NCBI GenBank assembly: GCA_003248755.1
Contig: QFQW01000112.1
Coordinates: 1 to 8,630, forward strand
Length of the DNA stretch: 8,630 bases
Direction: 5' to 3'
DNA from: Chryseobacterium sp.
Lineage (GTDB): Bacteria > Bacteroidota > Bacteroidia > Flavobacteriales > Weeksellaceae
Each line of letters starts with the position of its first letter. Position 1 is the first letter of the stretch. Below the pieces are notes generated by a model. The model saw only the letters and a program-made list of their open reading frames with translations, searched no databases and was not told the origin of the DNA. Of the stretch, positions 1 to 6,623 are shown piece after piece. The translations under genes were made by a program, and so were the position numbers.

Positions 1-1296
1 AGACAATTAAGACTAACTGACTCAGAAGAGACCTCCTGGTGGGTCAGTTTATCTGAACAATAACAACCCTCAGTGACGCAACTGCTTTGCTGGGAGCCGC
101 CTTTTACGAGCCAGCTAGGAGCATTGACTGAATTGGGACGTGTGTGGGTAAACAAAAAACTTTTTCAATGGTGGGAAGAAAATGACTCTCGAAAGAGGAA
201 AGGCAGAAAGAGATATGGTTGAAAGAACAGTCCGACTTAAAATGCAAGACGGACTGAGTTGGTAGCTTCCTGCTGATCATGACGAACTTGCAACAGGATG
301 TCTTTTTTCATAGTTATGAGTACCGAAGGGCAAGAAAATCATTTGAAGTTCTGAGCTTTTAATTCGGGGATTTCATTTAGGATGACAGAAAATGCTGGCA
401 GCACACTTTTCATACCCAATTCTTGTGAAGTCCACAATATCGTCCATTCACAAAATTTGACAAATTACTTCTCACTACCGTGGTATATTGGCTGGTAGAT
501 CGAAACGTTTGCTTAATCTGATCACATCCGGAAATCTCGTCAGGTTCGAAGATAGTTGTCTGGAGATTTGTAGAAAGCAAACTATAAGTTTATATGACGG
601 ACTTGGCTCATTTTTAAGTGAAACTTATGACGATAGAACAAGAAATTAAGAGAAAGCGATTACTTTTAGAGCTTGTACATAATATTGAAAAGGAACTATG
701 GTAAGCCAATGAAACCAAAAGTGATCTCAGTTAAATATGTCATATTGATTTTTTTTCTAGAAAAGACGTATTCAGTTTTTTATCTGATGCACTGAGAGAA
801 AAAAGTAGCGGAAGAAGAAAGTTTGAGCTTCTTAGATGACGAACCAACTACAACCAACAAATATTCAGAAAGATAAAGGCTCCCACAAACGTTTCGGAGA
901 AATATAAAATGAGATAAAGCGAAATGTCGGGAACCATTTCCCTTCCGTACTGTGGGAGAATCGTGAGTCAGTGAATGCTTCTAGGGGGAAAATAAAATAT
1001 TATTTTTGCGGTGATGTCAAAGACTTTGAAAACTGAAAAGTCAATTATAGTCATAGCTACTTTTTTTAGAGTAGTTGGAAGTGGAGCTTTTTTACAATTC
1101 AGTCGTCTCTTACTGCCATAATTTTTGTTAATAATAAGTATATAATTTTAATGTTATTCTGCTTCCTACATCTCCAACAATGTGCCAATAACGATGGAAA
1201 GTGGAAGATGGGTGGTGGAAGTTAATTTTTGGCAGAATTTATTTATGGATGTGAAATTTTGGCAGAAAAAAAATTACAAATTGGGTTAACTTTATA
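1..1296. other. Gene-free, probably decayed region
   Basis: No convincing intact gene is visible; stops are frequent in every frame. Base composition is richer in G+C than the secreted-protein genes further right (25 of the first 60 bases are G or C). Open stretches on the plus strand that could be coding remnants are: 1-63, ending in TAA, with a peptide containing SEETSWWVSLSEQ, possibly the end of a gene cut by the window edge; 461-649, 62 codons without a usable ATG; and 627-839, one frame beginning MTIEQEIKRKRLLLEL with internal stops at 702 and 732 and a final TGA at 837. The 461-649 frame overlaps the ATG at 627, as neighbouring operon genes often do. I recognise no family in any of them. 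No transposase motif, CRISPR repeat or structured RNA family was recognised. Decayed accessory DNA is my inference; undetected non-coding RNA is possible. Confidence 0.5.
1227..1267. repeat. Short direct repeat, TTTTGGCAGAA twice
   Basis: The 11-mer TTTTGGCAGAA occurs at 1227-1237 and again at 1257-1267, exactly 30 bp apart, and both copies are preceded by A/T runs. The pair lies at the right end of the gene-free region, next to the stop codon of the broken minus-strand gene at 1309. It could be a duplication scar at a junction or chance in AT-rich DNA. Confidence 0.35.
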
Positions 1297-1308
1297 TTGG
1301 TAAGCTAT

Positions 1309-1989
1309 TTATTCCATTATCATTTTCCTTCCACCAGCATTGATTTCCTGCTTAAGGATTTTTCGGGAATCGATATCAATATAATAAGTGCTTTCGGCTT
1401 TTCTATCCTGAATATCATCAGTCGATTTCACAACCCAGACTTTTTTACCATTATATTCAGATTTTTCAACTTTTTCTATATAAGCTTTGATAATACCTTT
1501 TTTAGCTGTCGGATTATAATCGAAAATAGCAATTTCGTTGGAGTAATTTTCACTCAAAGGTAAAAACCGAATTAGAGCAGGATAGCTGTTGCTGTCAAAA
1601 TAAGGCGAAGTTGTTAACTCATCAATCATATCTTTTTTCCGGGTTTTATTATCAAGATAATATCCGGTCACTTTGTTTTTGGTAAATCTCAACAACATAT
1701 TTCTCATCGAATTGAATGACGAATGATAAACCGGCTAGAAATCTGGGATTTTAACAATTGTAGAATCTACCCAGGCTTCAGTCGATTGTTTCATTTTGAC
1801 AGTTGTTCTTATAAGGAGGTCTTTCTTGTTCAATTTCTTGAATTCGGTGGTTACTTTGCCAATTTCAATTTTTGAACCCGCATTTTCCATTGACCAACTT
1901 ACTTCTGATGATTCATCTTGAATGTACTTTGAATCGAGCCTAACATTTTACTCGTAACATTTCTTCTCTATTGTTTTTTTTACTGCCAT
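1309..1989 (-). pseudogene. Broken DUF3108-like envelope protein gene
   Basis: One minus-strand frame runs from an ATG at 1989 to TAA at 1311-1309 (227 codons) but is interrupted by TAA at 1950-1948 and TAG at 1737-1735. On both sides of these stops the protein is well preserved: SKYIQDESSEVSWSMENAG and WVDSTIVKIPDF before the second stop, PVYHSSFNS after it, and YYIDIDSRKILKQE with GGRKMIME at the end. From memory, this pattern (DSTIVKIP, PVYHSS, GYYLD, FLPL, IFDYNP, YYID with RKILKQE, GGRKM) matches a secreted DUF3108-like family common in Flavobacteriia, of unknown function and usually longer at the N-terminus with a signal peptide. Here no signal peptide is found and an in-frame TGA lies just upstream of the ATG, so the front is missing. 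The 132-codon ORF starting at ATG 1707 is only its tail. Either a pseudogene or, less likely, sequencing errors; the family name is moderately sure. Confidence 0.75.
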
Positions 1990-2119
1990 CTTTATTCCCT
2001 TTCAAAAAACCGACATGAATATGTCCTGTGCGTTTTATTGTGTTTTTTCGCAAATAAGAGACTCTATAATGAATTTCATTTGAGAAATAAAATTGACCTG
2101 AGCCTAATATTGTTAAGGT
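1940..2119 (-). pseudogene. Gene fragment, possibly pyroglutamyl-peptidase-like C-terminus
   Basis: An open stretch of 59 codons without a start runs from a TGA at 2122-2120 to a TAG at 1942-1940 on the minus strand. Its peptide contains GSGQFYFSNEIHYRVSYLRK, then TGHIHVGFLKGN and GSKK. The spacing of G-x(5-6)-[C/S]-N-E-x-x-Y-R followed by G-H-I-H-V resembles the end of pyroglutamyl peptidase I (family C15), where the Cys-Asn motif and the His of F/H-I-H-V-P are catalytic. Here the catalytic Cys position would be Ser and the usual Pro after HV is Gly, so an active enzyme is unlikely. The fragment overlaps the end of the 2113-2754 gene and runs into the broken DUF3108-like gene across an A8 run (1972-1979), in a different frame. 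The family assignment is tentative; that it is a fragment is better supported. Confidence 0.35.
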
Positions 2120-2754
2120 TCATCAATATCTCTTTCTTTAATTAGGCTATTGATTAGAGAAATACTGACAGATTTATTAAACTCTTTTAAACAGAAATCA
2201 TATAAAAAATATCCTTTATGAAACTTAGTATTATTTAATTTAAAATACTTTTTCTCTTTTCCTATTTCATTAGTTTCACAAGTTCTTATAATTATATTCA
2301 TTCTTTCCAATGTTACTTTATCTTCTAAACTTAGGTTTAAATAGGCTCCGTTAGGGATGATTTTATTTTCCAAATCCTTAACTGAAATAGGTAGTATTTC
2401 CGATGGAATTACAACTTTAAGATAATATGGTATTTTCTTTTTTTCTCTTTTGGACAATTTTGTCCATTGAGAGATTCTTTTATAGTTATTAACATTAAAT
2501 CGATCCAGTTTAAGCTCATTTTCATTTTCAAGATTTAGGCTATCTTCAATATATTGGATATACAGGTTATAGTGGTCCAATATCTTTTCGGGAGTTAATA
2601 TGTTTTCATTATTTTTTTGAAATTGTAATTTAGAGCTGGCAACAATCCAAATTTGATTCGGATTATAGTTATCTCCAGGCTGAGCAAACAAATAAGTTGT
2701 ACTTATAAGACTGAAAAAGAATATTATTTTATATTTACATTCCATTAATTGCAT
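2113..2754 (-). CDS. Predicted exported protein of unknown function
   Basis: This encodes 213 residues that I do not recognise. The N-terminus, KYKIIFFFSLISTTYLFAQ followed by PGDNYNP, is a typical Bacteroidota signal peptide with cleavage after the A-Q region (about residue 25); there is no lipobox Cys, so the product is periplasmic or secreted. The mature part is rich in Lys, Asn, Glu and Ile and has no further membrane segment. A possible domain runs from IWIVASSKLQF to the end, including KIPYYLKVVIPSEILP, with two Cys (about residues 174 and 204). Two starts are possible: ATG 2754 or the in-frame ATG 2745; the second gives a more compact signal peptide. The start overlaps the end of the small gene 2735-2890, implying coupled translation. 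The DNA is strikingly AT-rich (for example 2161-2220 has 12 G+C of 60), unlike menC and fbp, which hints at acquisition. Its 3' end abuts gene debris. Confidence 0.8.
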   Translation of the reverse strand: MQLMECKYKIIFFFSLISTTYLFAQPGDNYNPNQIWIVASSKLQFQKNNENILTPEKILDHYNLYIQYIEDSLNLENENELKLDRFNVNNYKRISQWTKLSKREKKKIPYYLKVVIPSEILPISVKDLENKIIPNGAYLNLSLEDKVTLERMNIIIRTCETNEIGKEKKYFKLNNTKFHKGYFLYDFCLKEFNKSVSISLINSLIKERDIDEP

Positions 2755-2890
2755 TTATTATTGATTCTTTTATTTTGTTTAACATATCATTTCTATCTGT
2801 TGTTACAGAAGCCTTATTTGGCGACAAAATGTCTTGTGCCGAAAAAAAATTGGGCACTACCGATATTAAAAGGATAAGAAGTGTTCTCAT
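2735..2890 (-). CDS. Small predicted exported peptide, 51 residues
   Basis: ATG at 2890 opens a frame of 51 codons ending with TAA at 2737-2735. The peptide begins MRTLLILLISVVPNFFSAQ, a clear hydrophobic signal peptide with a flavobacterial-type S-A-Q end, followed by a mature part of about 32 residues (DILSPNKASVTTDRND, then an amphipathic MLNKIKESIINAINGM). Its last codons overlap the start of the next gene by 20 nt (ATG 2754) or 11 nt (ATG 2745), in a different frame, so the two are probably translationally coupled. The signal peptide and the overlap are the main evidence that it is real, because the frame is short. The function is unknown. It might be a small partner of the 213-residue protein, or the intact front of a once longer gene whose downstream part shifted frame; the second gene having its own signal peptide argues against the latter. 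Confidence 0.6.
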   Translation of the reverse strand: MRTLLILLISVVPNFFSAQDILSPNKASVTTDRNDMLNKIKESIINAINGM

Positions 2891-2969
2891 ATTTTTTAAT
2901 AATAAGTAGTGACGAATGTAATATAGTTACAGCATTCTAAATCTGCTGAATCAATGATGTACACTAAAA

Positions 2970-2982
2970 ACTCCGTAGGAGT
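2970..2982. repeat. Hairpin repeat copy 1 (ACTCC-GTA-GGAGT)
   Basis: A perfect 5-bp stem with a GTA loop, followed by GAAATGTTTGTAGAATTAAT. It shares CTCCGTAGGAG and the pattern GA-AT-TTT downstream with copy 2, which starts 49 bp later. From memory, similar elements (stem plus a GACAT/TTTGTAGAA tail) are dispersed through Chryseobacterium and Flavobacterium intergenic regions. Confidence 0.65.
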
Positions 2983-3018
2983 GAAATGTTTGTAGAATTA
3001 ATACGTTTTGTAAGCGGA

Positions 3019-3031
3019 GCTCCGTAGGAGC
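3019..3031. repeat. Hairpin repeat copy 2 (GCTCC-GTA-GGAGC)
   Basis: The same hairpin as copy 1, but the outer pair is G-C instead of A-T, a compensatory change that keeps the stem. It lies 14 bp beyond the menC stop codon and is followed by GACATCTTTAATCCTT. In the menC transcript it would fold as GCTCC-TAC-GGAGC, but no T run follows, so it does not look like an intrinsic terminator. Confidence 0.65.
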
Positions 3032-3045
3032 GACATCTTTAATCC

Positions 3046-4056
3046 TTAATTATTATCAAACCAAAGATTTTCCCCTTTCAGAACCAAAGGCGTCTCGAAA
3101 TTATTGGTGAATAACCCGCCGGTTCCCAATCCTTGTGGCATCGGACTATTTTTTGTGTAAGTATATTGAGCAATTGCATTGAGTCCAATATTACTTTCCA
3201 AAGCAGACGTGATCCACCAACCAATATTTTGTTTTTCTGCCAAATTTATCCATTCATCCGAACCGAAAAATCCGCCGATTAAACTTGGTTTTAGAATAAT
3301 ATATTGGGGATTGATTTCTTTGAGAAGTTCTTTTTTGGATTCGATATTCAAAACACCAATTAATTCTTCATCCAAAGCAATCGGAGTTGGTGTATTTTTA
3401 CAAAGTTCGGCCATTGCTTTCCAATTTCCAGCTGCAATTGGCTGTTCAATAGAATGAATTTCCAAATCAGCCAATTCCTGCAAAACAATTTTAGCTTGTT
3501 CTGAAGAAAAAGCACCGTTCGCATCTACACGAAGTTCTATTTTATCTTTTGGGAATTTCTTTCTGAGAGATTTGATGACCTCTTTTTCGGAATTCCAATC
3601 AACTCCGATTTTCAGTTTAATACAAGAAAATCCTGATTCCAATTTTTCCTCGATTTGAGATTGCATATAATATGCGTCTCCCATCCAAATCAAACCATTA
3701 ATTTTTATCGATTCTTTTCCTTCCGTAAAATGGCTTGGAAAATATAGATCTCCCTGATGCTGTAAATTAAGAAGGGCTTGTTCAATACCAAAAATGATGG
3801 ATGGGTGATTGATGAGTTCTTCCTGCAATTCTTCTAATTTCAGATTGATATTACGGCACGCCCATTCCAAAGCATCTTCATAGTCATCATCGTCATCGAA
3901 GCTCAAACCTCGGAAAAGTGAACATTCACCAATTCCTTTTTTGTCATCTTCAGAGATTTCAATGAAATAAGTTTCTTTGGTGTTGAGAACGCCGCGCGAT
4001 GTTCCGCTTGGTCGTTTGAAATTCAGAATGTATTGATGGAATTTTGCGGTCTTCAT
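3046..4056 (-). CDS. menC: o-Succinylbenzoate synthase (MenC)
   Basis: MenC is an enolase-superfamily enzyme that dehydrates SHCHC to o-succinylbenzoate in cytoplasmic menaquinone synthesis, the respiratory quinone of Flavobacteriia. The 336-residue protein has the N-terminal capping domain (about 1-110) and the barrel domain (about 115-325). The expected active-site set is present: K147-x-K149 in CIKLKIG, metal ligands D178 (RVDANG), E204 (SIEQPI) and D229 (ALDEEL), and K256 (ILKPSLIGG); GTGGLF near the end is also typical. The superfamily includes dipeptide epimerases and N-succinylamino-acid racemases, but the overall pattern favours OSB synthase. A run of five Asp (54-58) in the capping domain is unusual. 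ATG 4056 gives the normal N-terminus. No other men genes are in view. The gene lies 61 bp downstream of fbp, but a strong terminator separates them. Confidence 0.9.
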   Translation of the reverse strand: MKTAKFHQYILNFKRPSGTSRGVLNTKETYFIEISEDDKKGIGECSLFRGLSFDDDDDYEDALEWACRNINLKLEELQEELINHPSIIFGIEQALLNLQHQGDLYFPSHFTEGKESIKINGLIWMGDAYYMQSQIEEKLESGFSCIKLKIGVDWNSEKEVIKSLRKKFPKDKIELRVDANGAFSSEQAKIVLQELADLEIHSIEQPIAAGNWKAMAELCKNTPTPIALDEELIGVLNIESKKELLKEINPQYIILKPSLIGGFFGSDEWINLAEKQNIGWWITSALESNIGLNAIAQYTYTKNSPMPQGLGTGGLFTNNFETPLVLKGENLWFDNN

Positions 4057-4060
4057 TCTG

Positions 4061-4068
4061 CAAAAATA
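4061..4068 (-). promoter_or_regulatory. Possible -7 box for menC
   Basis: On the minus strand these bases read TATTTTTG, matching the Bacteroidota -7 consensus TAnnTTTG, only 4 nt before the menC ATG. No TTTG is seen about 20 nt further upstream, and such a promoter would give an almost leaderless mRNA, so this is weak. It matters because the terminator leaves menC little other room for a promoter of its own. Confidence 0.2.
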
Positions 4069-4070
4069 AG

Positions 4071-4095
4071 AAAAGACCGAAGAAGTCGGTCTTTT
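4071..4095 (-). terminator. Intrinsic terminator after fbp
   Basis: AAAAGACCGA (4071-4080) and TCGGTCTTTT (4086-4095) form a perfect 10-bp stem around the 5-nt loop AGAAG. On the minus strand the stem ends in TTTT and continues CTTATTTTT, a good T tract; on the plus strand it also ends in TTTT, so it could work in both directions. It begins 22 nt past the fbp stop codon and ends 14 nt before the menC start. Confidence 0.85.
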
Positions 4096-4117
4096 GTATG
4101 ATTTAAAAATCCTAAAT

Positions 4118-5137
4118 TTAATTTTTATCGATAGCTTTTGCCATGAATTCTTCGGCTTTGGTTACCATTGCTGCGCTTCCACAGAAAAATGGAACACGTT
4201 GGTGTAATTCTGTCGGTTCAATTTCCATAATTCTTTTGAAACCATCGCTGCATTTTCCACCGGCTTGCTCTGCCAAAAATGCCATTGGATTAGCTTCGTA
4301 AAGTAATCTTAATTTTCCTTTTGGAGATTGCGATGTTGATGGGTAAATATAAATTCCTCCTTTTAGCATATTTCTATGAAAATCGGAAACTAGAGAACCA
4401 ATGTATCTGGAGGTATAAGGCCTGTCACCTTCTTCCTCCTGGCAATATTTGATATAATCTTTTACACCTTGAGGAAATTTGATGTAATTCCCTTCATTAA
4501 TAGAATAGATTTTTCCCGAAGTTGGAAATTTGATGTCCTTATGAGAAAGGTAATAAGTTCCGATAGAAGGATCTAATGTGAAACCATTTACACCATTTCC
4601 GGTTGTGTAAACAATCATTGTAGAAGAACCATAAACAACATATCCTGCAGCAACTTGATTGACCCCTTTTTGTAAGAAATCTTTTAATTGAACAGGGGTT
4701 CCAGGATCAGTAACTCTTCTGTAAATTGAGAAAATAGTTCCTACGGAGACGTTGACATCGATATTGGAAGAGCCGTCAAGAGGATCAATAAGAACGACAT
4801 ACTTACTCAGATGAGCATTTTCTGTACATTTGATTTCGATGAAATCATCACTTTCCTCGGATGCAATTCCACAGACAACTTCTCTTTGGGATAATGCGGC
4901 AATGAAAATGTCGTTTGCCAAAACGTCAAGTTTTTGTTGTTCTTCGCCTTGTACGTTTTCGGTTCCTACCTTTCCTATAATGTCTGCAATTCCAGCTTTG
5001 TTGACCTCTCTATTTACAATTTTTGTGGCAATCCTAATGGAGCTGATAAGTCGGGAAAGTTCACCTGTTGAGTATTTGAAATCATCTTGTTTCTCGATAA
5101 TAAATTCTCCTAAAGTCTGTAAAACCTGATGTGACAT
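4118..5137 (-). CDS. fbp: Fructose-1,6-bisphosphatase, class I
   Basis: The enzyme hydrolyses fructose 1,6-bisphosphate to fructose 6-phosphate, the committed step of gluconeogenesis, in the cytoplasm. The 339-residue length is normal for class I. The family motifs occur in order: GEEQQKLDVLAND (64-76), the metal-binding Glu pair in ASEESDD (E94, E95), the signature LIDPLDGSSNID (116-127, ligands D118 and D121), the substrate-site segment GSLVSDFHRNMLKGGIYIYP (247-266), and KLRLLYEANPMAFLAEQAGG (275-294), where E281 is the remaining metal ligand. ATG 5137 gives the usual N-terminus; as normal in this phylum there is no Shine-Dalgarno sequence. A TAnnTTTG box lies about 23 nt upstream. It is transcribed divergently from aspartate kinase and ends at a strong terminator before menC. 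I see nothing defective. Confidence 0.97.
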   Translation of the reverse strand: MSHQVLQTLGEFIIEKQDDFKYSTGELSRLISSIRIATKIVNREVNKAGIADIIGKVGTENVQGEEQQKLDVLANDIFIAALSQREVVCGIASEESDDFIEIKCTENAHLSKYVVLIDPLDGSSNIDVNVSVGTIFSIYRRVTDPGTPVQLKDFLQKGVNQVAAGYVVYGSSTMIVYTTGNGVNGFTLDPSIGTYYLSHKDIKFPTSGKIYSINEGNYIKFPQGVKDYIKYCQEEEGDRPYTSRYIGSLVSDFHRNMLKGGIYIYPSTSQSPKGKLRLLYEANPMAFLAEQAGGKCSDGFKRIMEIEPTELHQRVPFFCGSAAMVTKAEEFMAKAIDKN

Positions 5138-5159
5138 TGTTGGTTAATTTGATTTTCTA

Positions 5160-5190
5160 CAAAACTAATTTTTTTTTGATTAAATGAAAC
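5160..5190 (-). promoter_or_regulatory. Probable fbp promoter
   Basis: Minus-strand TAGTTTTG (5167-5160) fits the Bacteroidota -7 consensus TAnnTTTG. About 18 nt upstream is GTTTC (5190-5186), a weak match to the -33 TTTG box. Transcription would start about 15-20 nt before the fbp ATG, a typical short leader. Confidence 0.5.
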
Positions 5191-5276
5191 AGAATTTATC
5201 CCTAATTAATTGTTGTTGTTTTGATGTGATTAATATTGTTCAATAAATTGATGATTTTGTATAAAATACAATCAGG

Positions 5277-5308
5277 TTTTCATATCTCATCCATTATTAA
5301 TAATTTTG
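5277..5308 (+). promoter_or_regulatory. Probable promoter of the aspartate kinase operon
   Basis: TAATTTTG at 5301-5308 matches the -7 consensus TAnnTTTG; TTTT at 5277-5280, 20 nt upstream, sits where the -33 TTTG box is expected. Predicted transcription start is near 5313-5315, giving a leader of about 60 nt before the ATG at 5377. Confidence 0.5.
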
Positions 5309-5376
5309 AATCTTTATAAAAAATGCTTAACATTTAATTAATAAAAAATAATATTTCGAACAACAACTTAAATCTA

Positions 5377-6615
5377 ATGAAAGTTTACAAATTTGGTGGA
5401 GCGTCTGTAAAAGATGCTGAAGGTGTGAAAAATGTAGCCTTGGTTCTTGAAACACAAGGGTTTGAAAAATGTTTGCTGGTAGTTTCTGCTATGGGAAAAA
5501 CTACAAATGCATTAGAAAAGGTGGTAGAATATTATTTTAAGAAACAGGATTATCAGGCAGAAATCGAAACCATAAAACAAAATCACATCAATATTGCAAA
5601 AGGTCTGTTTGCTGAAGATCATGCTGTGTTTGATGAGATTTCTTTGTTTTTTGATGACATCGATTCTTTTTTAAGAAGAAACAAGTCACCAAATTATAAC
5701 TTTGTTTATGACCAAGTTGTAAGTTGTGGTGAGATGATTTCTTCTAAAATTTTGAGTGAGTATCTTAATGATATTCAGTTTTTCAATCATTGGTTGGATG
5801 CTAGAGACTATGTGAAAACCGACAGTACTTATAGAGAAGGTACTGTAAATTGGCAGGAAACGGAACAAAATATCTCAAAACTTGATAAAATCAATTGCTA
5901 TGTAACTCAGGGTTTCATTGGTTCCGATGAGAATAATTTTACGGTGACCTTAGGCAGAGAAGGTTCAGATTATACGGCGGCCATATTCGCTTATTGCCTG
6001 AATGCGGACGAAATGACAATCTGGAAAGATGTTCCCGGTGTAATGACAGGTGATCCGAGAAAATTCGAGAATGTGGAATTATTGTCCAATATTTCTTACG
6101 AAGAAGCAATTGAGATGGCTTATTACGGGGCTTCGGTTATCCATCCCAAAACGCTTCAGCCACTTAAGCAGAAGAACATCCCGTTCTTTGTGAAATCTTT
6201 TATAGAACCGAAAAAACCGGGAACAAAAGTTGGAAACTCCGAAGAGAATGAATTGATTGAAAGTTATATTCTAAAAGAAAATCAAACATTACTAAATGTG
6301 GAGACAAGAGACTTCTCTTTCATTGCAGAAGATCATATGAGTTTGATATTTAGTCTTTTGGCGAAATATAAAATTAAAGTTTCTCTGATGCAGAATTCTG
6401 CAATTTCATTGGCGCTGTGTTTAGAAGATAAATTTGGAACAGCTAATGATTTCAATGAAGAATTGCAGCAAAGTTTCATTACACAAATGACAAAAAATGT
6501 ATCTTTATTCACTGTCAGAAATGTCAATATCGATACATTAGACCAATTTTATAAAGACAAAAAAGTTCTGTTGGAACAGATTTCTAAAAAGACTTTCCAA
6601 ATGGTAACTATGTAA
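5377..6615 (+). CDS. lysC: Aspartate kinase, monofunctional
   Basis: Aspartate kinase phosphorylates L-aspartate with ATP, the first step toward lysine/diaminopimelate, threonine and methionine. The 412-residue protein has the amino-acid-kinase domain at 1-285: KFGGAS (5-10), VVSAMGKTTN (35-44), SCGE (116-119), GREGSDYTA (193-201) holding the Asp/Thr pair, WKDVPGVMTGDPR (216-228) and MAYYGASVIHPKT (247-259). The C-terminal part (about 301-412) is an ACT-type regulatory region; the first ACT unit (LNVETRDFSF, then FSLLAKYKIKVSLMQNS) is clear, and the second is shortened and ends in KKVLLEQISKKTFQ, as I recall for other Bacteroidota aspartate kinases. There is no homoserine dehydrogenase domain, so it is not ThrA or MetL. 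Feedback by lysine or threonine is likely but the effector cannot be read here. It is followed after 8 nt by the acyltransferase gene. The symbol lysC is used by convention. Confidence 0.93.
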   Translation: MKVYKFGGASVKDAEGVKNVALVLETQGFEKCLLVVSAMGKTTNALEKVVEYYFKKQDYQAEIETIKQNHINIAKGLFAEDHAVFDEISLFFDDIDSFLRRNKSPNYNFVYDQVVSCGEMISSKILSEYLNDIQFFNHWLDARDYVKTDSTYREGTVNWQETEQNISKLDKINCYVTQGFIGSDENNFTVTLGREGSDYTAAIFAYCLNADEMTIWKDVPGVMTGDPRKFENVELLSNISYEEAIEMAYYGASVIHPKTLQPLKQKNIPFFVKSFIEPKKPGTKVGNSEENELIESYILKENQTLLNVETRDFSFIAEDHMSLIFSLLAKYKIKVSLMQNSAISLALCLEDKFGTANDFNEELQQSFITQMTKNVSLFTVRNVNIDTLDQFYKDKKVLLEQISKKTFQMVTM

Positions 6616-6623
6616 AAAAAACT

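Larger units (their letters stand above)
2891..3045. other. Intergenic stretch with two hairpin repeats
   Basis: Non-coding DNA between the small secreted peptide gene and the end of menC. It holds the two copies of the CTCCGTAGGAG repeat described separately. It must also contain the promoter for the minus-strand pair 2113-2890, but I see no clear TAnnTTTG box on that strand, and no T-tailed terminator for menC. Confidence 0.5.
5138..5376. other. Divergent promoter region between fbp and aspartate kinase
   Basis: A 239-bp, very AT-rich region without genes. It carries the likely promoters of fbp (minus strand) and of the aspartate kinase operon (plus strand), listed separately. The aspartate kinase leader would be about 60 nt; I see no T-tailed hairpin or riboswitch-like fold in it. 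Confidence 0.6.

Noticed and set aside
228..256. Inverted repeat CAGTCCG / CGGACTG with a 15-nt loop
   Set aside because: Only 7 bp, no T tract and no neighbouring gene end; weak as a terminator and not supported as a structured RNA.
701..760. Spliceosomal-intron-like segment: GTAAGC to TTTTTTCTAG, 60 bp
   Set aside because: The surrounding DNA is bacterial, and joining the flanks in the frame starting at 627 gives an immediate stop (CTA TGA). Chance in AT-rich DNA is enough.
1..1296. Insertion sequence, group II intron or CRISPR array in the gene-free region
   Set aside because: No DDE or reverse transcriptase motifs, no terminal inverted repeats, no domain V-like hairpin and no regularly spaced repeats could be found by eye.
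1297..1563. Plus-strand open frame of 88 codons beginning with TTG
   Set aside because: It lies antisense to the preserved DUF3108-like remnant, has a Phe/Ile/Ser-rich composition typical of a reverse-strand shadow, and has no supported start.
3179..3457. Plus-strand open frame of 92 codons
   Set aside because: It is antisense to menC, whose active-site residues are all intact; a shadow frame.
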